Source: Akkermansia muciniphila (GTDB taxonomy: Bacteria > Verrucomicrobiota > Verrucomicrobiia > Verrucomicrobiales > Verrucomicrobiaceae). From it: 45,445 bases of DNA. The notes below the pieces were generated by a model. That model saw only the letters and a list, made by a program, of their open reading frames with translations. It had not been told where the DNA came from and did not search any database. The translations under genes and the position numbers were made by a program. Shown in pieces: positions 25,070-33,670 of the stretch; positions within the stretch are counted from its first letter, which is position 1; every line of letters begins with the position of its first letter. The stretch spans positions 1 through 45,445 of the forward strand of contig CAMAZK010000008.1 in NCBI GenBank assembly GCA_945863205.1, read 5' to 3'.

Positions 25070-25858
25070 TCATTCCTTGTCGTCTCCCTCGGCGTTCGTG
25101 TAACGACCAATGATCGGATACTGTTCAAGCTCGGCCACGGTGCCGGTGACGGGGTAGCTTTCGCGGCCGACCCAGTAAACAGCGGCGGCGGCGATGTCCT
25201 CGGGCATGATGAGCCGGCCCATGGGCACGACGTGGGCGGGCAGGCGCTCCGGCCAGCCTTCGCCGAGCCCGTCACCGAGTTTCACCTGGTATTCGTTGTC
25301 CGTGAGAGTCCAGCCGACATTGAGCTGGTTCACGCGCACGCGGTCCATGCCGAGCGAGTCCGCCAGATTACGCGTCATCGTCATGAGGGCGCCTTTGGAC
25401 ATGGAGTAGGCAAGCATGTTCGCCTGGCCGCAGTGGGCCAGCACGGAGCCGATGTTCAGCACGACGCCGGTGTTTTTCTTCAACTCGGGTAAAAGAGCAC
25501 GGATGAGCAGCATCGGTGCGCGGGCGTTCACCGCCATCATGCGGTCAAAGAATGCGGCGTCCGTCTCGGTGATCCGACCGCGGATGGTCAGCGCGGCGTT
25601 GTTCACGAGCGCATCGACCTTCCCAAAGGCGGCGATGGCGTCGGCGGCGAGCTTTTCGGGATAAGCGGCATCTTCCAGACTGCCCTGGCAAAAAGCAGCC
25701 CTGTCCTCACCCAGTTCTTGCCGCAGCGCAGCGCCGCGTGCGGCATCGCGCCCGTGCAGGATGACTTTGGCACCTTCGGCGACGAAGCGCCGCGCCATGA
25801 ATTCGCCGATGCCGGTGGTGCTGCCGGTGATGAGGATGACCTGGTCTTGAAGTCGCAT
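25070..25858 (-). CDS. Short-chain dehydrogenase/reductase
   Basis: A 262-residue classical SDR. The nucleotide-binding motif TGSTTGIG is at residues 11-18 and the NNAA motif at 86-89. The catalytic serine is S138 (NIGSV), and the catalytic pair Y151 and K155 is in YSMSK. The product lacks a signal peptide. Together with the downstream FAH gene it may oxidise a 2-keto-3-deoxy sugar acid such as 2-keto-3-deoxy-L-fuconate or rhamnonate. No dehydratase or aldolase gene of that route is in the window, so the pathway is suggested, not shown. The start codon is the ATG at 25858. Confidence 0.93.
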   Translation of the reverse strand: MRLQDQVILITGSTTGIGEFMARRFVAEGAKVILHGRDAARGAALRQELGEDRAAFCQGSLEDAAYPEKLAADAIAAFGKVDALVNNAALTIRGRITETDAAFFDRMMAVNARAPMLLIRALLPELKKNTGVVLNIGSVLAHCGQANMLAYSMSKGALMTMTRNLADSLGMDRVRVNQLNVGWTLTDNEYQVKLGDGLGEGWPERLPAHVVPMGRLIMPEDIAAAAVYWVGRESYPVTGTVAELEQYPIIGRYTNAEGDDKE

Positions 25859-25985
25859 GTTCGTCGCGGGTGGGGTTGGGGAGCCGTTTCTATGGCGAGC
25901 CTGCGGAGATGCTCAAGGCTGACCCTCCAGCAATTTCCACAGGCCTTCCATCTGTGCCTTTTCCACCTGCGGATGCGAGCTCGCA

Positions 25986-27662
25986 CTACGGCGAGGCCTC
26001 GATGTTCACATTGTCGAAGTGAATGGTGGTCCTGGATTTGCCGAGTCGGATGACAAAAATGCTTTTCGTGAAGTCGGTGACAACGGGCTGGCCCGCCGCA
26101 GCGTCCATGGTGGCCGATCCACTGATCTGATCCACGCGGGCGGTGACGAGCACTTTGCCGTCGTCCTGGAGCCTCAGAGTGAGCTCGCATGGCAGCGCCT
26201 TACCGCCTGCCGCGCCGCCCTGCTGCTCGCTGCCCTCCACGGGCAGCTTCACGGCCCCGGGGCCGCCTATGATTTCGTTATCGCCGCCGGGATCCGCCAT
26301 GATCGCAATGCCTTTGTCCGTCGCCAAGAGCGAGACGTTGACGCCGTATCCCGCCTTCTTCTCATTCACGAGGCCGAAGCGAATGAAGGATGAGCGTTCC
26401 TCCGCCTTGGACATCTTGGCGGCGAGTTTTCCCAGGTTGAGTTCCAGGGTGAGTCTCAGGGTTTTGCCCTTTTCGAGCCGCATCCCAGACTCCTCCTTGA
26501 GCTGACGCGTCAGCGTGCCGCCCGACTTGGCCGTGCTGAACTGCCCGACGCGCGTCTCGGCGGACGCCCAGCCGGCAGGGGCCTCGACGGGTTTGAAGGT
26601 GCCGCCGACAGCCACGAAGGTGACCGGCTTTTTGTTCGGGTCGGGTGTCGGCTTGGGGGTGCCTTCCGGCGGCGGCTCAAAGCGGAATTTCCCGACGCTG
26701 ACCCATTCTCCACTGGCCATGCCCGCTCCGGCTCCAGCGGCTGGCGGCGCCGCGCCTTCCTTGACTGCGGCGGCGGCGACGACGGCAGAGGGCTTATGCA
26801 GCGGCTCCGCGAGGAGGGCGGTGACTTCCGCCGGCGCATCTTTCCAGAGCTTTCCGCGGCCGATGTTCGTCGCGTAAAGATGGGTGAGCGCCCGCAGTTC
26901 CTCCTTCCGCTCCGGCAGGGAGGCGAGCAGCTCGGCCGATTCGCGGAGAGCATCGGCGGCGAGGCTCGTGTCGGAGGAGGGAAACGTGTAGCAGGCCGCA
27001 TAGGTGGCGATGGCTTCGTCGTTGAGACCGAGTTGTTTCGCGATGCGTGCCTGGAGAAAGGAAAGCTCCAGCGCGTCAGGATCGTCGGTCTTGAGGGCCT
27101 CGCCCGCTGCATCCGCCGCTGTTTTGGCCTCCGGCCAGTTCGAGGCGCCGACGAGGCTCCAGATTTTGAAAAGAGGGGACAGGGTGCGCTCCTCCTCCGG
27201 CAGCTTCGCCCAGTCGATGCTGCGGGCGAGTTCCGTGAGGGCGGCACCGTCCCGCAGGCGGCGGTGGCACTCCAGCATCTGACGGCGTGCACGTTCGGCG
27301 AAGTTGCCGGGCGCCGGATGGAAGCTGATCGCGCCGGGAGCTTTGGAAAGCTGGGTGAAGAGCTCGAGTGCCTCCTTCGCCTGGCCGCGCTCGAAAGCGG
27401 CCGTAGCCTCCTGCCAGAGATCCGGCTCCGGCCACTCAATGCGGGCGATGTCTGCGTAGTTCTGGTTCAGGCTGCCGCTGGTGCCGGCTAGGCTGAGGGA
27501 CAGGGACGCCGGGCCGATGGATTTGACCTCGCCGGAGAGCACGGCACCGCTTTTGAGATGCAGGGTGGCGCTCGTTTGCGCGAGTACGGGCGTGAAGGCG
27601 CCAAGCAGCGCGAGGCATGCAGCGGTGAACCAGCGGCTATTTTTGTTGCTGTGCGGCCACAT
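25986..27662 (-). CDS. Exported protein of TPR/energy-transduction operon
   Basis: A 558-residue protein whose start overlaps the end of the TPR gene by 26 bases. The N-terminus has a Sec signal (ACLALLGAFTPVLAQ, about 14-29). It then shows a short beta module common in PVC secreted proteins (LHLKSGAVLSGEVKSIGPASLSLSL), followed by helical repeats of TPR type (AAFERGQAKEALELFTQL, AIATYAACYTF). From about residue 320 to the end lies a beta-rich domain (KFRFEPPPEGTPKP, GKTLRLTLELNLGKLA, RFGLVNEKKAGYGVNVSLL, TTIHFDNVNIEASP) like a jelly roll. I know no named family. As the last gene of the operon it probably acts in the periplasm. Confidence 0.85.
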   Translation of the reverse strand: MWPHSNKNSRWFTAACLALLGAFTPVLAQTSATLHLKSGAVLSGEVKSIGPASLSLSLAGTSGSLNQNYADIARIEWPEPDLWQEATAAFERGQAKEALELFTQLSKAPGAISFHPAPGNFAERARRQMLECHRRLRDGAALTELARSIDWAKLPEEERTLSPLFKIWSLVGASNWPEAKTAADAAGEALKTDDPDALELSFLQARIAKQLGLNDEAIATYAACYTFPSSDTSLAADALRESAELLASLPERKEELRALTHLYATNIGRGKLWKDAPAEVTALLAEPLHKPSAVVAAAAVKEGAAPPAAGAGAGMASGEWVSVGKFRFEPPPEGTPKPTPDPNKKPVTFVAVGGTFKPVEAPAGWASAETRVGQFSTAKSGGTLTRQLKEESGMRLEKGKTLRLTLELNLGKLAAKMSKAEERSSFIRFGLVNEKKAGYGVNVSLLATDKGIAIMADPGGDNEIIGGPGAVKLPVEGSEQQGGAAGGKALPCELTLRLQDDGKVLVTARVDQISGSATMDAAAGQPVVTDFTKSIFVIRLGKSRTTIHFDNVNIEASP

Positions 27663-30546
27663 AGGCGTCCCTCCATCGAATGAAAATTTCCTTGCCTTTG
27701 ACGACGCCCGGATGGTCGTGATGGCCCATGCGCTTGAGCATGTCCTGAAGGACTTTGAGCGCGTCCACGTCCCTGCCCCTTTCCTTCAAGATGGCGGCCG
27801 TGCGCAGGTAGGCGCGGGTGGACCAGTCCAGGTGGCCTGCGAAGTTGGCGTAAACGCTGACATAGACCTTCAGCGCCTCCGCCTTTTTGCCCTGCATGTC
27901 GAGGCAGAGGGCGTAGCTGTAATTCGCCTCCGCTCGGGCGCGGGTCCAGGTGCGGTCGGCGAGGTACTTTTCCCACTCCACCTGCGCTTCCGGGTATTTT
28001 TTGTCCTCCGTAAACATTCGCGCAATGCCGAGCACGGCCTCCTCATGCATTGATGAATCGTCGATGCGGGCGATGGCGTCGCGGAAGGTATCGAGCGCGT
28101 TCAGGCGGATCACGGGGTCCTTGCTGGCGGCGTCGATCTTGGCTTTTTCGATGAGGGCAAAGCCCATCGCCGCGCCGTAGGGGCGTTCCTTGAGGATGAA
28201 GTCGTAGATCTTGCGGGCGACATCCTCCTTCTTGCGGTCTTCGAGCGTCCAGCGGGCGAGTTTGACGAGGCTGTAGTTGCTGATCTCCGTCTCGTTGAGT
28301 TCGTAAAGCGCCGTCAGTCGGATGTAGGCCTTGCGCACGGCGTCCGCGTTGCCCTTCGGGTCGGCCTTTTCCAGCGTTTCGAGGCCGGCGGTGATCAGCC
28401 AGGATTCGAGGGCGGGCGGCGGCGGCTTGGAGAGGGCGGGGAACTTTTCAAAGCATTCCAGCGCCTCGGGAGTGGCCCAGTTGGAGCGGATGAAGTCCAC
28501 ATAGCTGCCCACCAGCTCATCCAGCGCAGGCGAGGGGCCTTCCGCCGCGCTCGCATTGACCAGGGCTTCGAGCAAGTCGCGCCCCTCGTCCCGGCGCTCC
28601 GTTTTCACCAACGCGTCGAGGGCGGCGATCACGGCGTCGGCGTTCCATGAACTGTCGGAGTAGCCTTTGCGGAAGTCGTCGAAGAACTCGGCCGCGGCGT
28701 CCCACGCCTGCTCGTTCGATGCGGCGGCGATCAGTTGGCGCAGCGCGTAGGCGGCCACGCCGGCGTCTCCGCGGCCATCCTTTTCCACGAGGTCCCGGGC
28801 TTTGACATAAGCCGGTGCGACCGTCTCGTAATCGGACTCTCTGGCGGTGAGGAGATCCCCCAGTACGTTGTAGGAGGCGGGGATCTCCGGGCTGTCGGGA
28901 TACTTGGACTGCAGCTCGCTGAGGCAGACCTCGGCGCGATCCAGATTTCCGGCGATCAAATGGGACAGCGAGGCGAGATGCAGCGCCCCGGGCCGCAGCT
29001 GGCTCTGCGGGTAGTCTGCGAGGAACTTGTCGAACAAATCCGCCGCTTCCGGCCACTGCTGCAGCTTGATCTTGGTGGAGGCCAGGTAAAAACGCGCCGG
29101 TTCCAATCGCTGGCCCTGCGGATAGCCGCTCACGTAAAGCTCCAGCTCCCGCGCCGCCTCCTCGTACTTCTCCAGGTGATAGGCCGAGGCGCCGAGGACA
29201 AAGTCGGGAATGTCGCGCATCGCATCGCCAGCCTTGAAACGATCACGGGTTTCACGGGCGACATCGTAGGCTTCCTGGTATTTCTGCTCGATGAAGAGGA
29301 CCTCGACCATGAGGCGGGCGACGGCGGGCCGGAGCTCGTGCTCGGGGAACTCGTCGAAGAATTTTTCTCCAAAGGTAATCACGTCCTGCCAGGTGTTCAG
29401 ATTCACCGAGCACACGACGAGATTGTGCAGCACCAGCGGCCGGTCCTTCATCCCGGGATCCATCCGCTCCAGACGCGCATAGGCCGCACGGCTGCCTGCG
29501 TAGCTTTTGATCTGGATGTGCGCAGCGCCGATGCCCAGCAGCATCGGAGCGAGCTGGGCGCGGTAGGCTGCGGCGTTTTCCTCCAGTTTTTTCAGAGCGG
29601 CCTGACGCTGCGGTTCCTGCGAAGGGGCCAGCTGACGCGCTTTCAGGATTTGATGCTGCCGCAAAAAATCACGCGCCCCTTCGTCCGGGCTGCCCATCAG
29701 ATGATACCAGGCCAACGCCCGCAGCGGATCGCCGCCCTGAATCGCGAGCGCGGCCACATTGGCGAATGCCGGGTTCAATTCGTTCATCTTCTCCAGAGCG
29801 GAAGCTTCACGCAGCAGGGGGGCGACGTCCGCTAGGATGGGGGCGACTTCTGCCAGGGGTGCGCCAGGTGTCCACTCCGTGGCCAAAGACAGGAAAATGC
29901 GGCGTTTCATCCTGCCGGTCCAAGCCGTGGACTTGAGCTGCTCCAGCAGGAAATCGCGTCCCTTGTCCATTTTGTCGGGAAGGTTGAGATAACAGATTGC
30001 CAGATTGATCTGAACCTCGCCCCGGTTGACCTCCGGATCGTCCGTCGCCTCCGCCAGCAGTTTTTCGTAGAGTCCGGCGGCCTCGGTGTGCTGCTTCAGC
30101 ATCAGGTGGCAGCTGGCCCATTGGGACAGCGCCTGGTACCGGAAGCGGTTCGGCAGCTTCGCCTCGGACGGCTTGCCCTTTTGCAGTTTAAGGGAGTCGT
30201 TGCTGAACTTTTCGTAGCAGGTCTTCAGGGCCGGGATGGCTTCCGGGTAGGCTCCTTTGCGGATGAGAAGGACGCCCTTGAGATAAAAAAAGTGGCCGAA
30301 GACCGGCCCGAACATCTCCAGGCCGTCCGCTGCATGCTTCACCAGCACCGGCTCCAGGGCGGTGAGTCCTGCATCGAAGTTGCCGCTATCCAGCGCCTGC
30401 ACCGCGCGATCATAAGCCAGCGGCACATCGAGGGCGCTGTCCTGGGACAGCGCCTGCGGAGCGGCGAGGAGGAGCCAAGCGCCCAAAATCCTTGCTGCGA
30501 AGCCGCATAGGCTCCGCCGCACCTTGGCTGAAGTCACCCGTATCAT
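27637..30546 (-). CDS. Large exported TPR-repeat protein
   Basis: A 969-residue protein. Residues 1-35 contain a Sec signal (LGAWLLLAAPQALSQ). The rest is almost wholly helical hairpins of TPR type, for example AVQALDSGNFDAGLTALEPVL, AARELELYVSGYPQGQRLEPARFYLA, EAADLFDKFLADYPQSQLRPGALHLA and EAQVEWEKYLADRTWTRARAEANYSYALCLDMQGKKAEALKVY. Such solenoids form protein scaffolds in the periplasm or at the outer membrane, similar to YbgF/CpoB in Tol systems. The start overlaps the VWA gene's stop codon (ATGA), and the frame overlaps the next gene, so it is clearly part of the operon. A role as the extracytoplasmic partner of the ExbB/ExbD motor is inferred. Confidence 0.9.
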   Translation of the reverse strand: MIRVTSAKVRRSLCGFAARILGAWLLLAAPQALSQDSALDVPLAYDRAVQALDSGNFDAGLTALEPVLVKHAADGLEMFGPVFGHFFYLKGVLLIRKGAYPEAIPALKTCYEKFSNDSLKLQKGKPSEAKLPNRFRYQALSQWASCHLMLKQHTEAAGLYEKLLAEATDDPEVNRGEVQINLAICYLNLPDKMDKGRDFLLEQLKSTAWTGRMKRRIFLSLATEWTPGAPLAEVAPILADVAPLLREASALEKMNELNPAFANVAALAIQGGDPLRALAWYHLMGSPDEGARDFLRQHQILKARQLAPSQEPQRQAALKKLEENAAAYRAQLAPMLLGIGAAHIQIKSYAGSRAAYARLERMDPGMKDRPLVLHNLVVCSVNLNTWQDVITFGEKFFDEFPEHELRPAVARLMVEVLFIEQKYQEAYDVARETRDRFKAGDAMRDIPDFVLGASAYHLEKYEEAARELELYVSGYPQGQRLEPARFYLASTKIKLQQWPEAADLFDKFLADYPQSQLRPGALHLASLSHLIAGNLDRAEVCLSELQSKYPDSPEIPASYNVLGDLLTARESDYETVAPAYVKARDLVEKDGRGDAGVAAYALRQLIAAASNEQAWDAAAEFFDDFRKGYSDSSWNADAVIAALDALVKTERRDEGRDLLEALVNASAAEGPSPALDELVGSYVDFIRSNWATPEALECFEKFPALSKPPPPALESWLITAGLETLEKADPKGNADAVRKAYIRLTALYELNETEISNYSLVKLARWTLEDRKKEDVARKIYDFILKERPYGAAMGFALIEKAKIDAASKDPVIRLNALDTFRDAIARIDDSSMHEEAVLGIARMFTEDKKYPEAQVEWEKYLADRTWTRARAEANYSYALCLDMQGKKAEALKVYVSVYANFAGHLDWSTRAYLRTAAILKERGRDVDALKVLQDMLKRMGHHDHPGVVKGKEIFIRWRDAYVAAQQQK

Positions 30547-31643
30547 TTGATCTTGTTCTTGTACTTCGCCGGATCCTTCAGATAGTCAGCGCCGTCGATG
30601 GTGTCGCCGTTTTTGAGCACGATCATGAACTTGCCCTTCGTGCCATCGGCCACTGCGGCGAATTCCTTGGCCCCCTGCGTTGTCTGCATGGCAAAGGTGT
30701 TGATCACCGGCTTTCCGTGAGCGCGGTTGTAACTCAGGATCGGTGCCGGAGCATTGCCGCCCGTGCCGTCACTCATGAAATAGATCACGTCCGGTGGCGG
30801 GTCCATGCCGTGGGCCACCTTCAACGCCATCAGCCAGTCGGTGCCGAGGAAGGTCTGCTTTTCCTCCAGGATATCGACCGTCTTCTTGATGTTGGCCGAG
30901 CCGACATCCAGCCACTTCTCCTTGGGCAGCCCTGCATCCGGTCCGTCGAACTCAAAGTCCGTGTAGTTTTTCTTCGGCGCGTAGAAGCGGTACTTTTTGC
31001 CCTGCGGATCGGTGACCAGGTTGTCGAATTTCACGGTTTTGTCATCGACCTTCCAGCCAGGCCAGGCGAACACGCCCCCCCCTGCAAAACGGATGACCTG
31101 GTACTGCATCCCGGCCTGCAGGCTCTTCAAAGCGCGTGTGGTCTCCTCCACCGTGAGATTCACCTGGTCTTTCGACAGCGATCCTGAAAAATCGAGGACG
31201 AAGAGAATGCGCTTCCCGGCGGATTTCATCCCGAAAAACGTCGCGCCGGATCCCATGCCGCCCGAGCCGCCGCCAACCCCGAAACCGCCGCCAAAATCAC
31301 CCTCGCCGAGGCCGACGGCGCTGGTGCTCGTCTTGGTCACCTCCGGCGCGGCGATGACGGCCGCGGCATTGGCGCGCATGAGATTTTTCATCGCCGAAGC
31401 TGCGGACGCGGACGTCATGCTGGCCTGCTTAGCCACGGATTTCTTCTGCATCTGCTGCTCCTGCCGGGTCGGCGGGCCGATGATGGCGGCGACGATCTCC
31501 GGCTCGTCACGCATAGACGGCAGGACCACGATGAGGGCAAAGACGAGCGCCAGCACGACATGGACGATGATCGCCGTGGCGATCGCACCCGTTTTCTTGC
31601 CCGCATCCTTGGGCTTCGCTGTCTCGACGGCGGTGATGAACAT
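30543..31643 (-). CDS. Membrane-anchored VWA-domain protein in TonB position
   Basis: A 366-residue protein with a short cytoplasmic start and one membrane helix (about 21-41, IATAIIVHVVLALVFALIVV), the topology of TonB. After an alanine/glutamine-rich linker and a glycine-rich patch (about 110-135) a von Willebrand A domain follows. The MIDAS motif DFSGS is at 151-155; the second part is near GTDWLMALK and the third near FMSDGTGG. VWA domains bind partner proteins through a metal ion. No TonB C-terminal fold is visible. It follows two ExbD-like genes by 18 bases and overlaps the TPR gene, so it probably transmits motor movement to the TPR protein. Confidence 0.92.
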   Translation of the reverse strand: MFITAVETAKPKDAGKKTGAIATAIIVHVVLALVFALIVVLPSMRDEPEIVAAIIGPPTRQEQQMQKKSVAKQASMTSASAASAMKNLMRANAAAVIAAPEVTKTSTSAVGLGEGDFGGGFGVGGGSGGMGSGATFFGMKSAGKRILFVLDFSGSLSKDQVNLTVEETTRALKSLQAGMQYQVIRFAGGGVFAWPGWKVDDKTVKFDNLVTDPQGKKYRFYAPKKNYTDFEFDGPDAGLPKEKWLDVGSANIKKTVDILEEKQTFLGTDWLMALKVAHGMDPPPDVIYFMSDGTGGNAPAPILSYNRAHGKPVINTFAMQTTQGAKEFAAVADGTKGKFMIVLKNGDTIDGADYLKDPAKYKNKIK

Positions 31644-31661
31644 GGTTCGGCGGGTGGCGTT

Positions 31662-32114
31662 TTACTGGGTGAGACTGACGTTTTTCAGCCCGGTTTTGGC
31701 GCAGGCGTTGAGCACGTCCACGAAGCGCTGCTGCGGCGACTCGTCTGCGCATTCCACGATCACCATGGCCTCGGAACCGGCGATCTTGGCGCTGGCGGAG
31801 TAGCGGTCGAGCCGGTCGGTCAGATTGGGCAGCGTGTGGTCGTTCGGGTCGCTGTCCACGAGTTCATCGTTCACAAACACCCCCTGATCGGCCGCCACCC
31901 GGATGACCATCTGGTCCACCTTCACGTTGGTGGTCTGCTCGGCGGCCACACCAGGCAAAACCATGCCCAGATCCGCCTCTGACTTCGTCAGCGTGGTGGT
32001 CACGATGAAGTAGATGAGCAGCAGGAAGGCCACGTCGATCAGGGATGAGATGTCCAGCGTGGGCTCCACGCCCTCGCTCATCGGATTGCCGCTTTTTCGT
32101 CGTCCTCGTGCCAT
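31662..32114 (-). CDS. ExbD/TolR-like protein, second copy
   Basis: A 150-residue protein with a basic cytoplasmic start (MARGRRKSGN), a single membrane helix at about 27-44 and a periplasmic domain. The proton-path aspartate is D27 in DISSLIDVAFLLLIYFIV, the equivalent of the essential ExbD aspartate. The soluble part shows VKVDQMVIRVAADQGVFVNDELV and ends SPQQRFVDVLNACAKTGLKNVSLTQ, the usual ExbD ending. It begins 3 bases after the first ExbD-like gene. Two different ExbD-like subunits next to one ExbB are typical of Verrucomicrobiota and Bacteroidota systems; they may form a heterodimer. Confidence 0.92.
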   Translation of the reverse strand: MARGRRKSGNPMSEGVEPTLDISSLIDVAFLLLIYFIVTTTLTKSEADLGMVLPGVAAEQTTNVKVDQMVIRVAADQGVFVNDELVDSDPNDHTLPNLTDRLDRYSASAKIAGSEAMVIVECADESPQQRFVDVLNACAKTGLKNVSLTQ

Positions 32115-32117
32115 GGC

Positions 32118-32555
32118 TTATTTGTCGGTGACGTAGGTGGAAAAAATGACGTTGTTCACGCCGCCGCGTGCGGAGGCGTTGATGACCTTCTTGACCTGCT
32201 CGTGCGTGGCGCGGCGATCCGCGCGGAGATGCAGTCGGGAGTTCACGTTTCGCACCTTGGCCGCCGCCATGACGCGCTCGACATCGTCTTCGGTATAGAC
32301 TTTCGTTCCGCTTTCGTCGCGGATCACGCCGTCCTGATAGACGTTGATGACGATCCGGCCCTCGACCAGTTCCGGCACCTTGGAATCCGTGGCCACCGGG
32401 ATCATCACGCGCTTGTCCTTTTTGTACGTGATCGCAGTCGCCGCGATCATGAAAAAGATCAGCAGCAGGAACACCAGGTCGATCATCGGAGAGATGTCCA
32501 CCTTCGGTGCGCCCCCGGCAAAGAGCGTGTCATTGGCTGTGCGGCGTCGGGCCAT
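32118..32555 (-). CDS. ExbD/TolR-like protein, first copy
   Basis: The ATG at 32555 (MARRRTANDTLF) is preferred over a TTG at 32564. The 145-residue product has the ExbD plan: a basic start, the conserved aspartate D26 in DISPMIDLVFLLLIFFMIA, and a periplasmic domain with GRIVINVYQDGVIRDESG and LHLRADRRATHEQVKKVINASARGGVNNVIF. It sits between the ExbB-like gene (19 bases upstream) and the second ExbD-like gene (3 bases downstream). With ExbB it forms the inner-membrane proton-driven motor. Confidence 0.92.
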   Translation of the reverse strand: MARRRTANDTLFAGGAPKVDISPMIDLVFLLLIFFMIAATAITYKKDKRVMIPVATDSKVPELVEGRIVINVYQDGVIRDESGTKVYTEDDVERVMAAAKVRNVNSRLHLRADRRATHEQVKKVINASARGGVNNVIFSTYVTDK

Positions 32556-32574
32556 GGGTTTCAAGAATATCGTG

Positions 32575-33462
32575 CTACTGCTGTGGCGGCGCCTCCTGCG
32601 CCGCGTGATGCGGCTCGGCGTGGTAGCCGCCGTGCGCCTGCGCTTCGGCGACCTCGGGCGGATAAACCGCCTTGCGCAGGATGTTGATGAGACGCCCGGC
32701 TTCCTTCTCCGAAGCCGTGATCATCTTGCTCAACCGGTCGCGAAAGAAGAAATAGGCGAAGGTCACCGGAATCGCGATCACCAAGCCTGTCGCGGTGGTG
32801 ATCAGGGCTTCGGAAATGTTGCCGGAGAGCTTGCTCGGGTCGCCCATGCCTTCGCGGGCCATCGTGCCGAAGGCACCGATCATCCCGGAGACCGTCCCCA
32901 GCAGCCCCACCATGGGCGCAGACGCGGCGATGAGGGAAAGGTAGTTCAGCGCGGAGGCCCGCCCGCGGTTTGCATCGAGGGAGGCGTCGGCCAGCACGTC
33001 GAAAATCACCTCGCCGTTGAGCACCTCCCAGCCGCGATCCCGCACATACTCGCTTCCACTGAAGACCACCGTGCCCAGGCAGGTCGGACTCGAACGCGCG
33101 ATCTCCGCCGCAGCCGCGATGTCCGCCGCCTCCATTTTAGCCTCCAACTGCGCCGAAAGCTCCTTCGGCGCGAAGTTCTTCGGCTTGAAGTCCATCATGA
33201 AAAACACCCCCAATGCGATGGACCCCATGGAAAGCAGACCCAGGGGAATCATGGCCCAGCCGCCTTTTTTAATGAGGCCGTAGAGGCTGGTGTCATCCTG
33301 AACCACCGTGCCCTCAGGAGCGCTGGAACCAGAGGCTGCAGCCGGTTTGGGCTCGTCCAGGCCGGGAACACTGAACTCATCCTGCGCGAAGCAGACGCTT
33401 TGAGAACCGAGAAAAACAAATGAGATGACTAAAAAGCGCAGGAGGCGGTGGGGGAGGTCCAT
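32575..33462 (-). CDS. MotA/TolQ/ExbB proton channel family protein
   Basis: The ATG at 33462 (MDLPHRLLRFLVISFVFLGSQSVCFAQ) gives a signal peptide followed by about 35 residues of linker, a form common in PVC and Bacteroidota ExbB proteins; upstream codons are not coding in style. The 295-residue protein has helices at about 66-90, 190-215 and 240-262. ALNYLSLIAASAPMVGLLGTVSGMIGAF and ALITTATGLVIAIPVTFAYFFF are the family signature. It pairs with the ExbD-like subunits to use the proton gradient. It is the first gene of the six-gene operon, and its promoter lies in the 208-base divergent region upstream. Confidence 0.93.
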   Translation of the reverse strand: MDLPHRLLRFLVISFVFLGSQSVCFAQDEFSVPGLDEPKPAAASGSSAPEGTVVQDDTSLYGLIKKGGWAMIPLGLLSMGSIALGVFFMMDFKPKNFAPKELSAQLEAKMEAADIAAAAEIARSSPTCLGTVVFSGSEYVRDRGWEVLNGEVIFDVLADASLDANRGRASALNYLSLIAASAPMVGLLGTVSGMIGAFGTMAREGMGDPSKLSGNISEALITTATGLVIAIPVTFAYFFFRDRLSKMITASEKEAGRLINILRKAVYPPEVAEAQAHGGYHAEPHHAAQEAPPQQ

Positions 33463-33517
33463 GGTTGGTTTGTGAGTCGGTTTGAACAGCCTGCCAAATT
33501 CCCGCCCCGCTTTACAA

Positions 33518-33549
33518 GAACAAATCATGGAGATGCCCCGAATTTGTTC
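33518..33549. promoter_or_regulatory. Inverted repeat in divergent promoter region
   Basis: gaacaaat at 33518-33525 and atttgttc at 33542-33549 are perfect 8-base inverted copies separated by 16 bases, within the 208-base region between the ExbB-like gene (minus) and the DUF1553 gene (plus). The position suits an operator, 56 bases upstream of the ExbB-like start. A hairpin from gcccc/ggggc around 33535-33558 overlaps it, so it could also be RNA structure. Confidence 0.4.
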
Positions 33550-33670
33550 GTGGGGGGCACTCCTTCGGTAGTCACATGACACATGCAGAAAAGGTCTCCT
33601 TGGAAAGACCCTGACACCCCGCCCCGATCTTTTCCGTCCAAGAGTCCTCGTTTTCAGCCTTCTCTCACTC

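Noticed and set aside
25911..25985. Short minus-strand frame reading SSHPQVEKAQMEGLWKLLEG and a stop after the gene ending at 25986
   Set aside because: It resembles a protein tail and could be a gene remnant, but I found no family to which it belongs, and 25 codons are too few to claim a pseudogene.
33585..33610. Short palindrome ggtct/agacc upstream of the DUF1553 gene
   Set aside because: Only five paired bases; likely chance in this composition.
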